Of a DNA stretch of 7,444 nucleotides, positions 1-5,861 are shown in pieces. The notes under the pieces were generated by a model. That model worked only from the letters and a program-made list of their open reading frames with translations, ran no database searches and had not been told where the DNA came from. This stretch comes from JAKEGN01 sp964465665 (GTDB taxonomy: Bacteria > Pseudomonadota > Gammaproteobacteria > Steroidobacterales > Woeseiaceae), in the NCBI GenBank assembly GCA_964465665.1, contig CAYXKM010000098.1:1-7444 (forward strand), given 5' to 3'. Each line of letters opens with the position of its first letter. The first letter of the stretch is position 1. A program made the position numbers and the translations under genes.

Positions 1-903
1 GCCGAGTGTGAGGTCCCATCGGTCGTTGAGGCGCCGGCCGAGCAATGCATCGAGCCCGGCGTAGGATTCGTTCGAACTGCCATCCCTCGAACCCCAGTAG
101 CCGTCGATCGCCGCACGGCCGAACCAGTCGTCGCGCTGCCAGTTGAATCCGCCAAGCCCGTTCACGATCGTGGTATCGACGAACGATGCGTCCGGATTGT
201 CGCGATGGCTCACGCCGGCGTTGACGATCCAGCCGAAGCGCGAACTCCGCGGCACGAACCAGTCGAACCCGACGCGCAGCTCGGCGAACGGCGATTCGGT
301 CTCGACGTTATCCGGGCTCAGGGTGAATCCGAGAAACTGCTGGTCACTGGTCGAGCCGTTGGCGTTGCTGTCATAGCCCGCCACCAGTTCGACGTACGGC
401 AGGAAACGGCTTTGCGGCGCGACCGGTGCGCGGTCGATCGCCTGCAGGTATTCGCGAATGACGCCGGCCACGGGTGCCGGCGGGTTCTCTCCGAGCAACT
501 GGTTGAACAGCGGCCTTGCGAGCTCCGGGTTTCCGGATTCGTAATAGGCACGTGCAAGTTCCATGCGCGCGCCCGAGAATCCCGGTTCCACCGTCAAAGC
601 CCGCCGCAGACTGAAAATCGCCTCGCTCAGGCGGCCGGTATCCAGCGCAGCGACACCGAGTACATAGTCATACAGCACATCGCCGGCAAGCGCCGCTTCG
701 TGCGGCATCAACAGCTCGTACGCACGCTGGCTTTCGCCCCCGGCCAGCAGCCCTTCCGCCTGGCTGACCAGTTCGCGGGTTTCGGCACCGGTACTGAGAC
801 GCAACCCGTCGCCGGTCTGTGCCAGGCACGTGCTGCAGGCAAGGCCCAGGAACAGCAGGCCGCGCCGGAGGATGTTCATGCCCCGCTGGGTGTGATCTGG
901 CAT
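1..903 (-). CDS. TPR plus outer-membrane beta-barrel protein (Slam/DUF560-like), 3' end missing
   Basis: 301 codons are visible and the gene continues past the left edge. Residues about 9-28 form a signal peptide (basic stretch, then a hydrophobic core ending in STCLA), so the product is exported. Residues about 43-141 form three TPR-like helical repeats, the clearest ending in ALTVEPGF near residue 108. From residue about 166 the sequence changes to alternating aromatic/polar strands with turns, including GYDSNANGSTS at 176-186, typical of an outer-membrane barrel. A periplasmic TPR domain followed by a barrel matches the general plan of surface lipoprotein assembly modifiers, but the missing C-terminus prevents firm assignment. 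The ATG at 903 is chosen because GGGGAG lies 9 nt upstream; an in-frame ATG at 879 (8 codons later) gives a more compact signal peptide but has a poor ribosome site. It follows the cyclase gene by 62 nt and is probably co-transcribed. The substrate or partner is unknown. Confidence 0.72.
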   Translation of the reverse strand, partial: MPDHTQRGMNILRRGLLFLGLACSTCLAQTGDGLRLSTGAETRELVSQAEGLLAGGESQRAYELLMPHEAALAGDVLYDYVLGVAALDTGRLSEAIFSLRRALTVEPGFSGARMELARAYYESGNPELARPLFNQLLGENPPAPVAGVIREYLQAIDRAPVAPQSRFLPYVELVAGYDSNANGSTSDQQFLGFTLSPDNVETESPFAELRVGFDWFVPRSSRFGWIVNAGVSHRDNPDASFVDTTIVNGLGGFNWQRDDWFGRAAIDGYWGSRDGSSNESYAGLDALLGRRLNDRWDLTLG

Positions 904-912
904 TCGAATTCG

Positions 913-918
913 CTCCCC
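913..918 (-). promoter_or_regulatory. Ribosome binding site for the TPR-barrel gene
   Basis: On the minus strand this reads GGGGAG, 9 nt before the ATG at 903. It favours that start over the in-frame ATG at 879, which has no well-spaced purine motif. Its presence suggests the gene is translated independently of the cyclase gene ahead of it. Confidence 0.55.
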
Positions 919-920
919 GA

Positions 921-946
921 CGGCAGGACGCCCGTTCGCCCTGCCG
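921..946 (-). promoter_or_regulatory. Intergenic hairpin between cyclase and TPR-barrel genes
   Basis: The arms CGGCAGG (921-927) and CCTGCCG (940-946) are perfectly complementary over 7 bp around a 12-nt loop. No T-run follows on the minus strand, so it is not a classical intrinsic terminator. It ends two bases before the ribosome site of the downstream gene and could affect mRNA stability, processing or translation. Chance in GC-rich DNA remains possible. Confidence 0.3.
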
Positions 947-965
947 CACACAAACCGGCTTGCTT

Positions 966-3215
966 CTACTTGGTCAGGTGCTCGAAAACCCCGTCCCAGT
1001 CCGCCGGCGGCGGTTCCCGCCTGAATTGCTCGATCCGATCAAGGTACACATTATAAAGAGGCCGTTCTGTGCGCTCGTTCAAGTTATGTAATGTGGCCCG
1101 GGCAGTATCCCAGTTCCTGCTGCGAAACGCGGTTACCGCAGTGGCGAACAACGCTATTTGCTCCTGTTCCGTCTCCGACAGTTCAGAGTTGAGGCCGACG
1201 GGTTCGTAAATGGCCACGGGTTCACGCTTCCCCTTGACGCGAACGAGATCCAGTTCACGAAAGGCATAATCCGGAAGGAGCTTTGCCGTGCCTTCGCTGA
1301 CGATCATGTCGACGCCGTATTGCTTGGTCAGGCCCTCGAGGCGCGAGCCGAGATTGACCGTATCGCCGAGCACTGTGTACGCAATGCGGAACTCGGACCC
1401 CATGTTGCCGACATTCATGGTGCCGCTGGACACACCGACGCCGATCGCTATCGGCGGCCAGCCTTTCTGTGCAAAATCACCCGCGAGATTCCGCACGGCC
1501 TCGATCATCCCGAGGCCGGCCTGCACGGCATGCCGAGCATGCTGATCGTCGGCAAGCGGAGCGCCCCAGAACGCCATCACCGCATCGCCCATGTACTTGT
1601 CGATAGTGCCGCGGTGCTCGTGAATCACCCGTGTGATCGGCGTCAGAAACTCGTTCATCAACCGTGTCAGTTCCTTGGCGTCGAGTTTCTCGGACAAGGT
1701 GGTGAACCCGCGTACGTCGGAGAACAGCACCGACATCGTGCGGCTTTCGCCTTCGAGCGATACGTCCTGGCCGCTCGCGTCCATTTCCGCAACGAGTGTC
1801 GGAGGAATGTACTGGCCGAAAATTCTCGACAGGTGCCGTTTGTTGCGTGACTCGATGAAAAAACCGTAGTTGATCTGCAGCACCGATGCAACCAGGGTGA
1901 AAGAGAGCAACGATGCCAGCGGCACGACCAGTCCCTGCGCAGTCCACATCCACAGGTTCAGCGCCATGGTAAGACCGAGAAGGCCGATGACGAATGCCAG
2001 CGCGGTCAGGGGCGCGAGGCGCGGCAGAACCAGTGCCGTCAGCAATGCAATGACCAGCAGCAGCGAAAATTCCAGTCCGATCGTCCACGATGGCTGCTGC
2101 AGTATGGCGCCATCGAGCAGGCCGGATACGAGATTGGCATGCGCTTCGACGCCGATGTAGCGCTGGCCGACCGGTGTCGAACGCAGGTCGAGCAGTCCGG
2201 CGGCACTTGCACCTATCAGCACGATACGCTCGTGCAGAACTTCCTTCGGCGCAGTGCCATTGAAGACATCTTTCGCCGGGACATAGGGAAAACTCCCTTG
2301 CGGGCCCCGGTACGGAATGTAGACGGTCACCTGTTCGTTGACCGGGATGCGCGTGTCACCGAGTTGCAGCGCCTCGAGCTCGATGCCGCTCATGCGTTCG
2401 CCCCGGGTGGCAGCGAATGCCAGGCTGACCGGCGGCGAGCCGAGCGACAGGCCGGCAACCGTGAGCCCGAGTGACGCGTACAGGTCGCCGCGGTATCGCT
2501 GCAACAGCGGCGCTCTGCGAAAGACGCCGTCCGAGTCGATGACCGGGGCGTCGAAAAAGCCTCCCGCCATCGCGTTTTCCTGAAGTGCCGGCAGGTTGCC
2601 GGCAAAGCCTTTGGCGTCGACGAACGGGATGCTTACGCCCTCGATGGCCGCCGCCGGAATTATCGGTTCCGGCAGGACGCCGGTCGATTGCGGTTCGTTC
2701 GGCGCCAGAGAATCCTTGAAAACGAAACCGGTCACAACGTCTCTTGCGACGAACGATTCCGCGAAACGCACATTGCTGTCCTGCTCTGCCGCGAACCGCG
2801 TGAGCTCATCGCGGACTTGCGGTATGGCTGCAATTTCGCTTTGCGCCAGTCGCCCGAGCAGCCTTTCTGCCGAAGTCTCCTCGGCCTCGGCGAACAGCAC
2901 ATCGAATCCCAGAACCCGGATGCCGTAATCGTCGAACAGGCGATCGACGATGGTCGCCAGGGTGTCGCGGGGCCATGGCCAGCGGCCGAGTTCGAGCTGG
3001 CTGGCCTCGTCGATATCGACGATCACGATGCGGTCATCCACCGTGCCGGGCATGGTCAGCCGGATCCGGACGTCATACAGGTAGTTCTCGATGCGGTCGA
3101 TGATCTCGAATCGTGGCGAGGACGCGACATGCATGGCGAAAAGAGCCAGCGACAGTGCGCTGATCCCCAAGCGGATGAAAAGCCTGAACCAGCGTAAACT
3201 TGCGGCCGATGACAT
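966..3215 (-). CDS. CHASE2-domain class III adenylate cyclase, membrane-bound
   Basis: This 749-residue protein probably makes cAMP from ATP in response to a periplasmic signal. A membrane segment (about 10-30) is followed by a periplasmic CHASE2 sensor (about 35-370, with IVIVDIDEAS and RWPWPRDT early in it), three membrane segments (about 376-397, 402-421, 426-446), and a cytoplasmic class III cyclase domain (about 485-680). Catalytic residues are intact: metal-binding D500 (LFSDVRGF) and D544 (DKYMGDAVMAFWGAP), adenine-selecting K540 with T614, and transition-state N621 and R625 (VNLGSRLE). K plus T predicts ATP rather than GTP. FGQYIPP (466-472) is the usual linker before the catalytic domain. 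About 70 C-terminal residues are helical and TPR-like. The ATG at 3215 precedes the N-terminal membrane segment; the open frame continues to 3374, but that extension would overlap the divergent pepF start. The ribosome site is weak. CHASE2's ligand is unknown. The next gene encodes a TPR-barrel protein. Confidence 0.93.
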   Translation of the reverse strand: MSSAASLRWFRLFIRLGISALSLALFAMHVASSPRFEIIDRIENYLYDVRIRLTMPGTVDDRIVIVDIDEASQLELGRWPWPRDTLATIVDRLFDDYGIRVLGFDVLFAEAEETSAERLLGRLAQSEIAAIPQVRDELTRFAAEQDSNVRFAESFVARDVVTGFVFKDSLAPNEPQSTGVLPEPIIPAAAIEGVSIPFVDAKGFAGNLPALQENAMAGGFFDAPVIDSDGVFRRAPLLQRYRGDLYASLGLTVAGLSLGSPPVSLAFAATRGERMSGIELEALQLGDTRIPVNEQVTVYIPYRGPQGSFPYVPAKDVFNGTAPKEVLHERIVLIGASAAGLLDLRSTPVGQRYIGVEAHANLVSGLLDGAILQQPSWTIGLEFSLLLVIALLTALVLPRLAPLTALAFVIGLLGLTMALNLWMWTAQGLVVPLASLLSFTLVASVLQINYGFFIESRNKRHLSRIFGQYIPPTLVAEMDASGQDVSLEGESRTMSVLFSDVRGFTTLSEKLDAKELTRLMNEFLTPITRVIHEHRGTIDKYMGDAVMAFWGAPLADDQHARHAVQAGLGMIEAVRNLAGDFAQKGWPPIAIGVGVSSGTMNVGNMGSEFRIAYTVLGDTVNLGSRLEGLTKQYGVDMIVSEGTAKLLPDYAFRELDLVRVKGKREPVAIYEPVGLNSELSETEQEQIALFATAVTAFRSRNWDTARATLHNLNERTERPLYNVYLDRIEQFRREPPPADWDGVFEHLTK

Positions 3216-3230
3216 GCATCCAAGTCTAAA

Positions 3231-3262
3231 CGAAAACCCGTTGAAATCTTGCCGGGGTTTCG
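3231..3262. repeat. Imperfect inverted repeat in the divergent promoter region
   Basis: CGAAAACCCG (3231-3240) and CGGGGTTTCG (3253-3262) are complementary at 9 of 10 positions around a 12-nt spacer. It lies 16 bp upstream of the cyclase start codon, so it could be an operator or a 5' leader hairpin for that gene. No known regulator site is recognised. Confidence 0.3.
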
Positions 3263-3278
3263 AACTGTTGCAAATATG

Positions 3279-3291
3279 CCGGTCTAACCGG
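3279..3291. repeat. Short perfect dyad, possible operator
   Basis: CCGGT (3279-3283) and ACCGG (3287-3291) flank the 3-nt centre CTA. The dyad sits 40 bp upstream of the pepF start, where a regulator or a leader hairpin might act. It is short enough to be chance. Confidence 0.25.
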
Positions 3292-3318
3292 ACACGACGA
3301 AGAACGGCAATCAAGAAC

Positions 3319-3324
3319 AAGGAG
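3319..3324 (+). promoter_or_regulatory. Ribosome binding site of pepF
   Basis: AAGGAG lies 7 nt before the ATG at 3332. This near-ideal site fixes the pepF start and keeps the whole signal peptide in the product. Confidence 0.8.
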
Positions 3325-3331
3325 AACGAGT

Positions 3332-5191
3332 ATGCGTCGATTGCATCTGATCGGGTACCTGTTGCTGCTGGCACTGCCCCTGTCCGGGGTCGCTGCGGAA
3401 GACGATGCAGCCGTCTGGGATCTCAGCGAAATCTATCCCTCCGACGAAGCCTGGAACACGGCCCGCGAAGAAGTACTGAACGAGCTGGATCTGATCGAGG
3501 CCCGGCGCGATACCCTGAGTGACAGCGCCGATGCCCTGTACGGAGCGCTCGCCCTGGTGTCGGATGTGACCCGCAAGGCGGCTCGCGTCTCCGCGTACGC
3601 CACGCTCAAAGCCGACGAAGACCTGCGCGAAACCGAGACCCAGGAAAAACGGCAGTTGAGCCAGATCATGTTTGCCCGATTGAACGAAGCAACCGCGTGG
3701 ATGCAACCGGAGTTGCTCCGCGTCGGCGAAGAAGTGATCAATGCCTACATCAACGAAGACGACAGGCTCGGGCGGTTCGCCTTTCAGCTGGAAGATGCGC
3801 TGCGCAATGCGCCGCATACCCTCGGCGATGAAGCCGAGGAAACCCTTGCGTATTTCACCCAGGCTTTCGGCGCGCCGTCCAATATTTACAGCGTGGTCGC
3901 GAACTCCGATATTCCCTGGCCCACCGTGACATTGTCCGATGGCGAGGAGTTCCTCGTCGATTCACAGGGCTACGGCAGGCTCCGCGGTGGTCCGAACCGC
4001 GATGAACGCAAACTCGTGTTCGACACGTTCTGGGGCAAGTGGCTCGAGTACAGGAACAGCGTCGGCTCGGTGCTGAATTCGCACATCCAGACCCAGGTTT
4101 CGCTGGCAAAGGCCAGGAACTACGACAGCGTGCTGCATCGCGAACTTTTCCAGGACAACCTGCCGCCCGAGGTCTACCGGACCCTGGTTGCCGAGGTCAA
4201 CAACGCGCTGCCCACGCTGCACCGTTACTTCAAACTGCGGGCGCGGATGCTCGGCCTCGAGCAAATGCACTACTACGACATTTACCCGCCGATGGTGGCG
4301 CTCGAGAAGACATTTGACCTCGACACCAGCAAGGAGATCACGCTGAAAGCCATGGCAGTGCTCGGTGACGACTGGGTCGACATGCAACGGAAAGCCATCG
4401 ACCAGCGATGGATGCACGTCAAGCCGCAACGCGGCAAGCAATCGGGCGCCTACATGAGCCCGGCTGCTTACGACGTGCACCCTTACCTGCTGCTCAATCA
4501 CAACGACGATTACGAATCGCTGTCGACCTTCGCGCACGAATGGGGCCATGCGATGCATACCTTGTACTCGACGCAGGCGCAACCGTTCGATACCGCGTTT
4601 TATTCGACCTTCATCGCGGAAATTCCGTCGACCTCGCTCGAACTGATCCTGCAGGACTACATGGTTTCCAATACGGACTCGGTGGAGGAGAAACTCTTTT
4701 ACCTCGGCCAGGGACTGGAAAGCATGCGCGGCACGTTCTTCCGGCAGACGATGTTCGCGGAATTCGAACTGTCGCTTTACGAGGCGGCGGAGCGCGGCGA
4801 GGCTTTGTCCGGCGAGAAGATATCGGAGATGTACGGGGCGATCGTCCGGCGTTATCACGGCCACGACCAGGGTGTTGTGTTGGTCGATGACCTGTACACC
4901 AACGAGTGGATGTTCGTACCGCACTTCTACTTCAACATGTACGTGTTCCAGTACGCGACATCGCAGACCGCCGGAACCGCGCTGTATGCACGTATCAAGA
5001 ACGAGGGCGAAGCCGGCGTCGAGAACTACAAGAACCTGCTGCGCGCCGGCGGTTCGGACTACCCCTACGACTTACTGAAGAACGCCGGTGTCGACATGGC
5101 AACGCCCGGCCCGTACCGCGCCGCAGTGACAAAGATGAACGCGATCATGGACCAGATGGAACGCCTGCTGGAAGAGCGCGACCGCACGTAG
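3332..5191 (+). CDS. pepF: Oligoendopeptidase F (M3B zinc metallopeptidase) with signal peptide
   Basis: This 619-residue zinc peptidase is predicted to cut short oligopeptides. The M3 signature FAHEWGHAMH gives zinc ligands H402 and H406 and catalytic E403; the third ligand is E430 in FIAEIPSTSLE. The stretch HPYLLLNHNDDYESLST just before the zinc site is typical of the family, as is the aromatic region PHFYFNMYVFQYATS (530-544), which lines the active site. Helical N-terminal lobes cover about 30-220 and the catalytic domain about 225-600. Length is near the usual ~600 residues. Unlike the familiar cytoplasmic PepF, it begins with a signal peptide (RRLHLIGYLLLLALPLSG, cleavage probably after GVAA at residue 22), so it should act in the periplasm or be secreted. 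There is no lipobox cysteine. A strong ribosome site lies upstream. It is transcribed alone, divergent from the cyclase gene and convergent with the DUF5329 gene. The symbol is by family membership; substrate is unknown. Confidence 0.93.
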   Translation: MRRLHLIGYLLLLALPLSGVAAEDDAAVWDLSEIYPSDEAWNTAREEVLNELDLIEARRDTLSDSADALYGALALVSDVTRKAARVSAYATLKADEDLRETETQEKRQLSQIMFARLNEATAWMQPELLRVGEEVINAYINEDDRLGRFAFQLEDALRNAPHTLGDEAEETLAYFTQAFGAPSNIYSVVANSDIPWPTVTLSDGEEFLVDSQGYGRLRGGPNRDERKLVFDTFWGKWLEYRNSVGSVLNSHIQTQVSLAKARNYDSVLHRELFQDNLPPEVYRTLVAEVNNALPTLHRYFKLRARMLGLEQMHYYDIYPPMVALEKTFDLDTSKEITLKAMAVLGDDWVDMQRKAIDQRWMHVKPQRGKQSGAYMSPAAYDVHPYLLLNHNDDYESLSTFAHEWGHAMHTLYSTQAQPFDTAFYSTFIAEIPSTSLELILQDYMVSNTDSVEEKLFYLGQGLESMRGTFFRQTMFAEFELSLYEAAERGEALSGEKISEMYGAIVRRYHGHDQGVVLVDDLYTNEWMFVPHFYFNMYVFQYATSQTAGTALYARIKNEGEAGVENYKNLLRAGGSDYPYDLLKNAGVDMATPGPYRAAVTKMNAIMDQMERLLEERDRT

Positions 5192-5235
5192 AAGGGGTCT
5201 CGCCGCCGGCGGCATGACGGTAAATCAAGGAATGT

Positions 5236-5261
5236 TAGGAGCCAGCAGCGCTCGCGACGCG
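5236..5261 (+). repeat. REP unit 1
   Basis: It reads TAGGA, stem arm GCCAGC, loop AGC, stem arm GCTCGC, then GACGCG. The stem has one C-C mismatch. Conserved TAGGAGC and GCGAC flanks with a variable stem-loop are the layout of REP repeats common in gammaproteobacterial intergenic regions, which are mobilised by RAYT transposases. It is inverted relative to unit 2. Confidence 0.7.
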
Positions 5262-5291
5262 GTGGTAATAAACGTGCCAAGCTTCGACCTT

Positions 5292-5317
5292 CGCGTCGCC
5301 TGCAGTGCAGGCTCCTA
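5292..5317 (-). repeat. REP unit 2, inverted partner of unit 1
   Basis: On the minus strand it reads TAGGA, stem arm GCCTGC, loop ACT, stem arm GCAGGC, then GACGCG. It is 26 bp long like unit 1, with the same TAGGAGCC and GCGACGCG ends. The stem is perfect although its sequence differs from unit 1. The two units form a BIME-like inverted pair separated by 30 bp; their outer and inner 8 bp are fully complementary, so the pair could also fold as one large hairpin. Confidence 0.75.
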
Positions 5318-5319
5318 CA

Positions 5320-5343
5320 CGGGCTTCGACAGCCGGCGACGCG
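5320..5343 (+). repeat. Degenerate REP unit
   Basis: GGCT (5322-5325) and AGCC (5331-5334) form a short stem followed by GGCGACGCG, the tail seen in units 1 and 2. The TAGGAG head is absent or replaced by the adjoining unit 2. This is probably a decayed or fused REP copy. Confidence 0.4.
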
Positions 5344-5348
5344 GCGGT

Positions 5349-5390
5349 ATGCCTTTCGAACGAGTTAAGATTTCCGAGTGAGAAAGGCAT
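5349..5390. repeat. 9-bp inverted repeat with 24-nt loop
   Basis: ATGCCTTTC (5349-5357) and GAAAGGCAT (5382-5390) are perfectly complementary around a 24-nt loop. It lies between REP units and may be part of the repeat mosaic. No T-run follows on either strand. Confidence 0.5.
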
Positions 5391-5431
5391 GGCGGCGTGG
5401 CGCCGGCGTGCAGCGCACGATCAGAATCGTT

Positions 5432-5504
5432 GTCGCCCGCTCGCCGAAAACTGCTCCTGCGTTTTCGGCACTTCCGCCATCCATGGCGGTCGTGCGGGCT
5501 CCTA
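5432..5504 (-). repeat. Long REP unit 3 with two nested hairpins (predicted three-way junction)
   Basis: On the minus strand it begins TAGGA (5504-5500) and stem arm GCCCGC (5499-5494) and ends with stem arm GCGGGC (5440-5435) and GAC (5434-5432), the same frame as units 1 and 2. Instead of a 3-nt loop the stem encloses 53 nt. These contain hairpin B (CCGCCA with TGGCGG, 5474-5489, 4-nt loop) and hairpin A (GCCGAAAAC with GTTTTCGGC, 5443-5469, 9-nt loop), with linkers of 2-4 nt. The three stems meet at a compact junction. The outer stem is fully paired though its sequence differs from units 1 and 2. Its first three bases are the stop codon of the DUF5329 gene. Confidence 0.65.
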
Positions 5505-5861
5505 CAGGTTGCGGAATGATTCGAGGGTGCGCGTGAACCAGGCGCTTGCATCTTCCTCGGTGTCGCCGCAGCGAATCCTGTAAGGCTTGCCGCTCCACGA
5601 GCTTTTGCTCGCGATGCGCTCGATGAATTCTTCGGTCGTGTCGTAGTATTTTTTGCCGCGCTCGCGCTTCATCTGCAGATGATCACGGGCTGCTACTCCG
5701 CTGTGCTCCTTGCCATTGCGAATATAGATACAGTCGCTCTCTGCGACCGAGGTCAGCAGGAAATCGATCTCGGCATCCATCGCGGTATCGTCCGCGAATG
5801 CGGGACACGCAAGGATCGCTGCGGCACAGATCGCCCGCAGGCAGGCAGGAACGATTCGCAT
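5502..5861 (-). CDS. DUF5329 family periplasmic protein
   Basis: A 119-residue exported protein of unknown function. Residues 1-23 form a signal peptide (hydrophobic core AICAAAILAC, cleavage after PAFA). The mature part carries the motifs I associate with DUF5329: a leading EIDFLL, then SDCIYIRNGKEHSG (42-55), DHLQMKRERG (60-69), and the block EEFIERIASKSSWSGKPY (77-94) followed by C98. C44 and C98 are the only cysteines after the signal peptide and may form a disulfide. Length is normal for the family. Its ATG overlaps the TAA stop of the M48 lipoprotein gene by 1 nt (TAATG), so translation is probably coupled; the upstream site (GAG/GAAG) is weak on its own. The stop codon TAG is the first triplet of REP unit 3. 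A role alongside the M48 protease is inferred from position only. Confidence 0.85.
   Translation of the reverse strand: MRIVPACLRAICAAAILACPAFADDTAMDAEIDFLLTSVAESDCIYIRNGKEHSGVAARDHLQMKRERGKKYYDTTEEFIERIASKSSWSGKPYRIRCGDTEEDASAWFTRTLESFRNL

Larger units (their letters stand above)
3216..3331. promoter_or_regulatory. Divergent promoter region between cyclase gene and pepF
   Basis: This 116-bp gap separates the two divergent starts and must carry the pepF promoter and probably that of the cyclase gene. It is locally more AT-rich than its flanks. I see no convincing sigma-70 pair on either strand: TTGAAA (3241-3246) on plus and TTGCAA (3268-3273) on minus are possible -35 boxes, but the hexamers at the right spacing are poor. 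Two inverted repeats within it are listed separately. Confidence 0.5.
5192..5501. other. Non-coding convergent intergenic region rich in REP elements
   Basis: This 310-bp gap lies between the 3' ends of pepF and the DUF5329 gene. No reading frame here has a credible start, ribosome site or recognisable product. It holds a GC palindrome near the pepF stop (GCCGCCGGCGGC, 5202-5213), an inverted REP pair, a degenerate REP unit, a 9-bp hairpin (5349-5390), and a long REP unit with nested hairpins. No hairpin is followed by a T-run, so no classical intrinsic terminator can be named for either gene; the folded repeats or Rho may end transcription. Confidence 0.8.

Noticed and set aside
20..35. Lipoprotein signal in the TPR-barrel protein (the cysteine in GLAC near residue 23)
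   Set aside because: Glycine at -3 and leucine at -2 do not fit a good lipobox, and an ordinary cleavage site (CLA before QT) follows.
205..1056. A 283-codon plus-strand open frame across the TPR-barrel gene and the cyclase 3' end
   Set aside because: The minus-strand frame has a signal peptide, TPRs and barrel strands; this one has none and crosses the gene boundary.
1158..1850. A 230-codon plus-strand open frame inside the cyclase gene
   Set aside because: It is antisense to the conserved catalytic domain, whose active-site residues are all present.
3216..3374. A 53-residue N-terminal extension of the cyclase frame, starting at 3374
   Set aside because: It would overlap the well-supported pepF start and ribosome site, and lies ahead of the natural N-terminal membrane segment.
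3962..4924. A 320-codon open frame antisense to pepF
   Set aside because: It is opposite a gene with intact catalytic motifs; its product is rich in R, V, H and L without a recognisable domain, as expected of a shadow frame in GC-rich coding DNA.
5443..5469. The GCCGAAAAC/GTTTTCGGC hairpin as an intrinsic terminator
   Set aside because: The T-run lies inside the stem, not after it, on either strand; it fits better as an arm of the long REP unit.
5315..5598. Short open frames through the REP region on both strands
   Set aside because: They run through repeats and hairpins, lack ribosome sites, and encode nothing recognisable.
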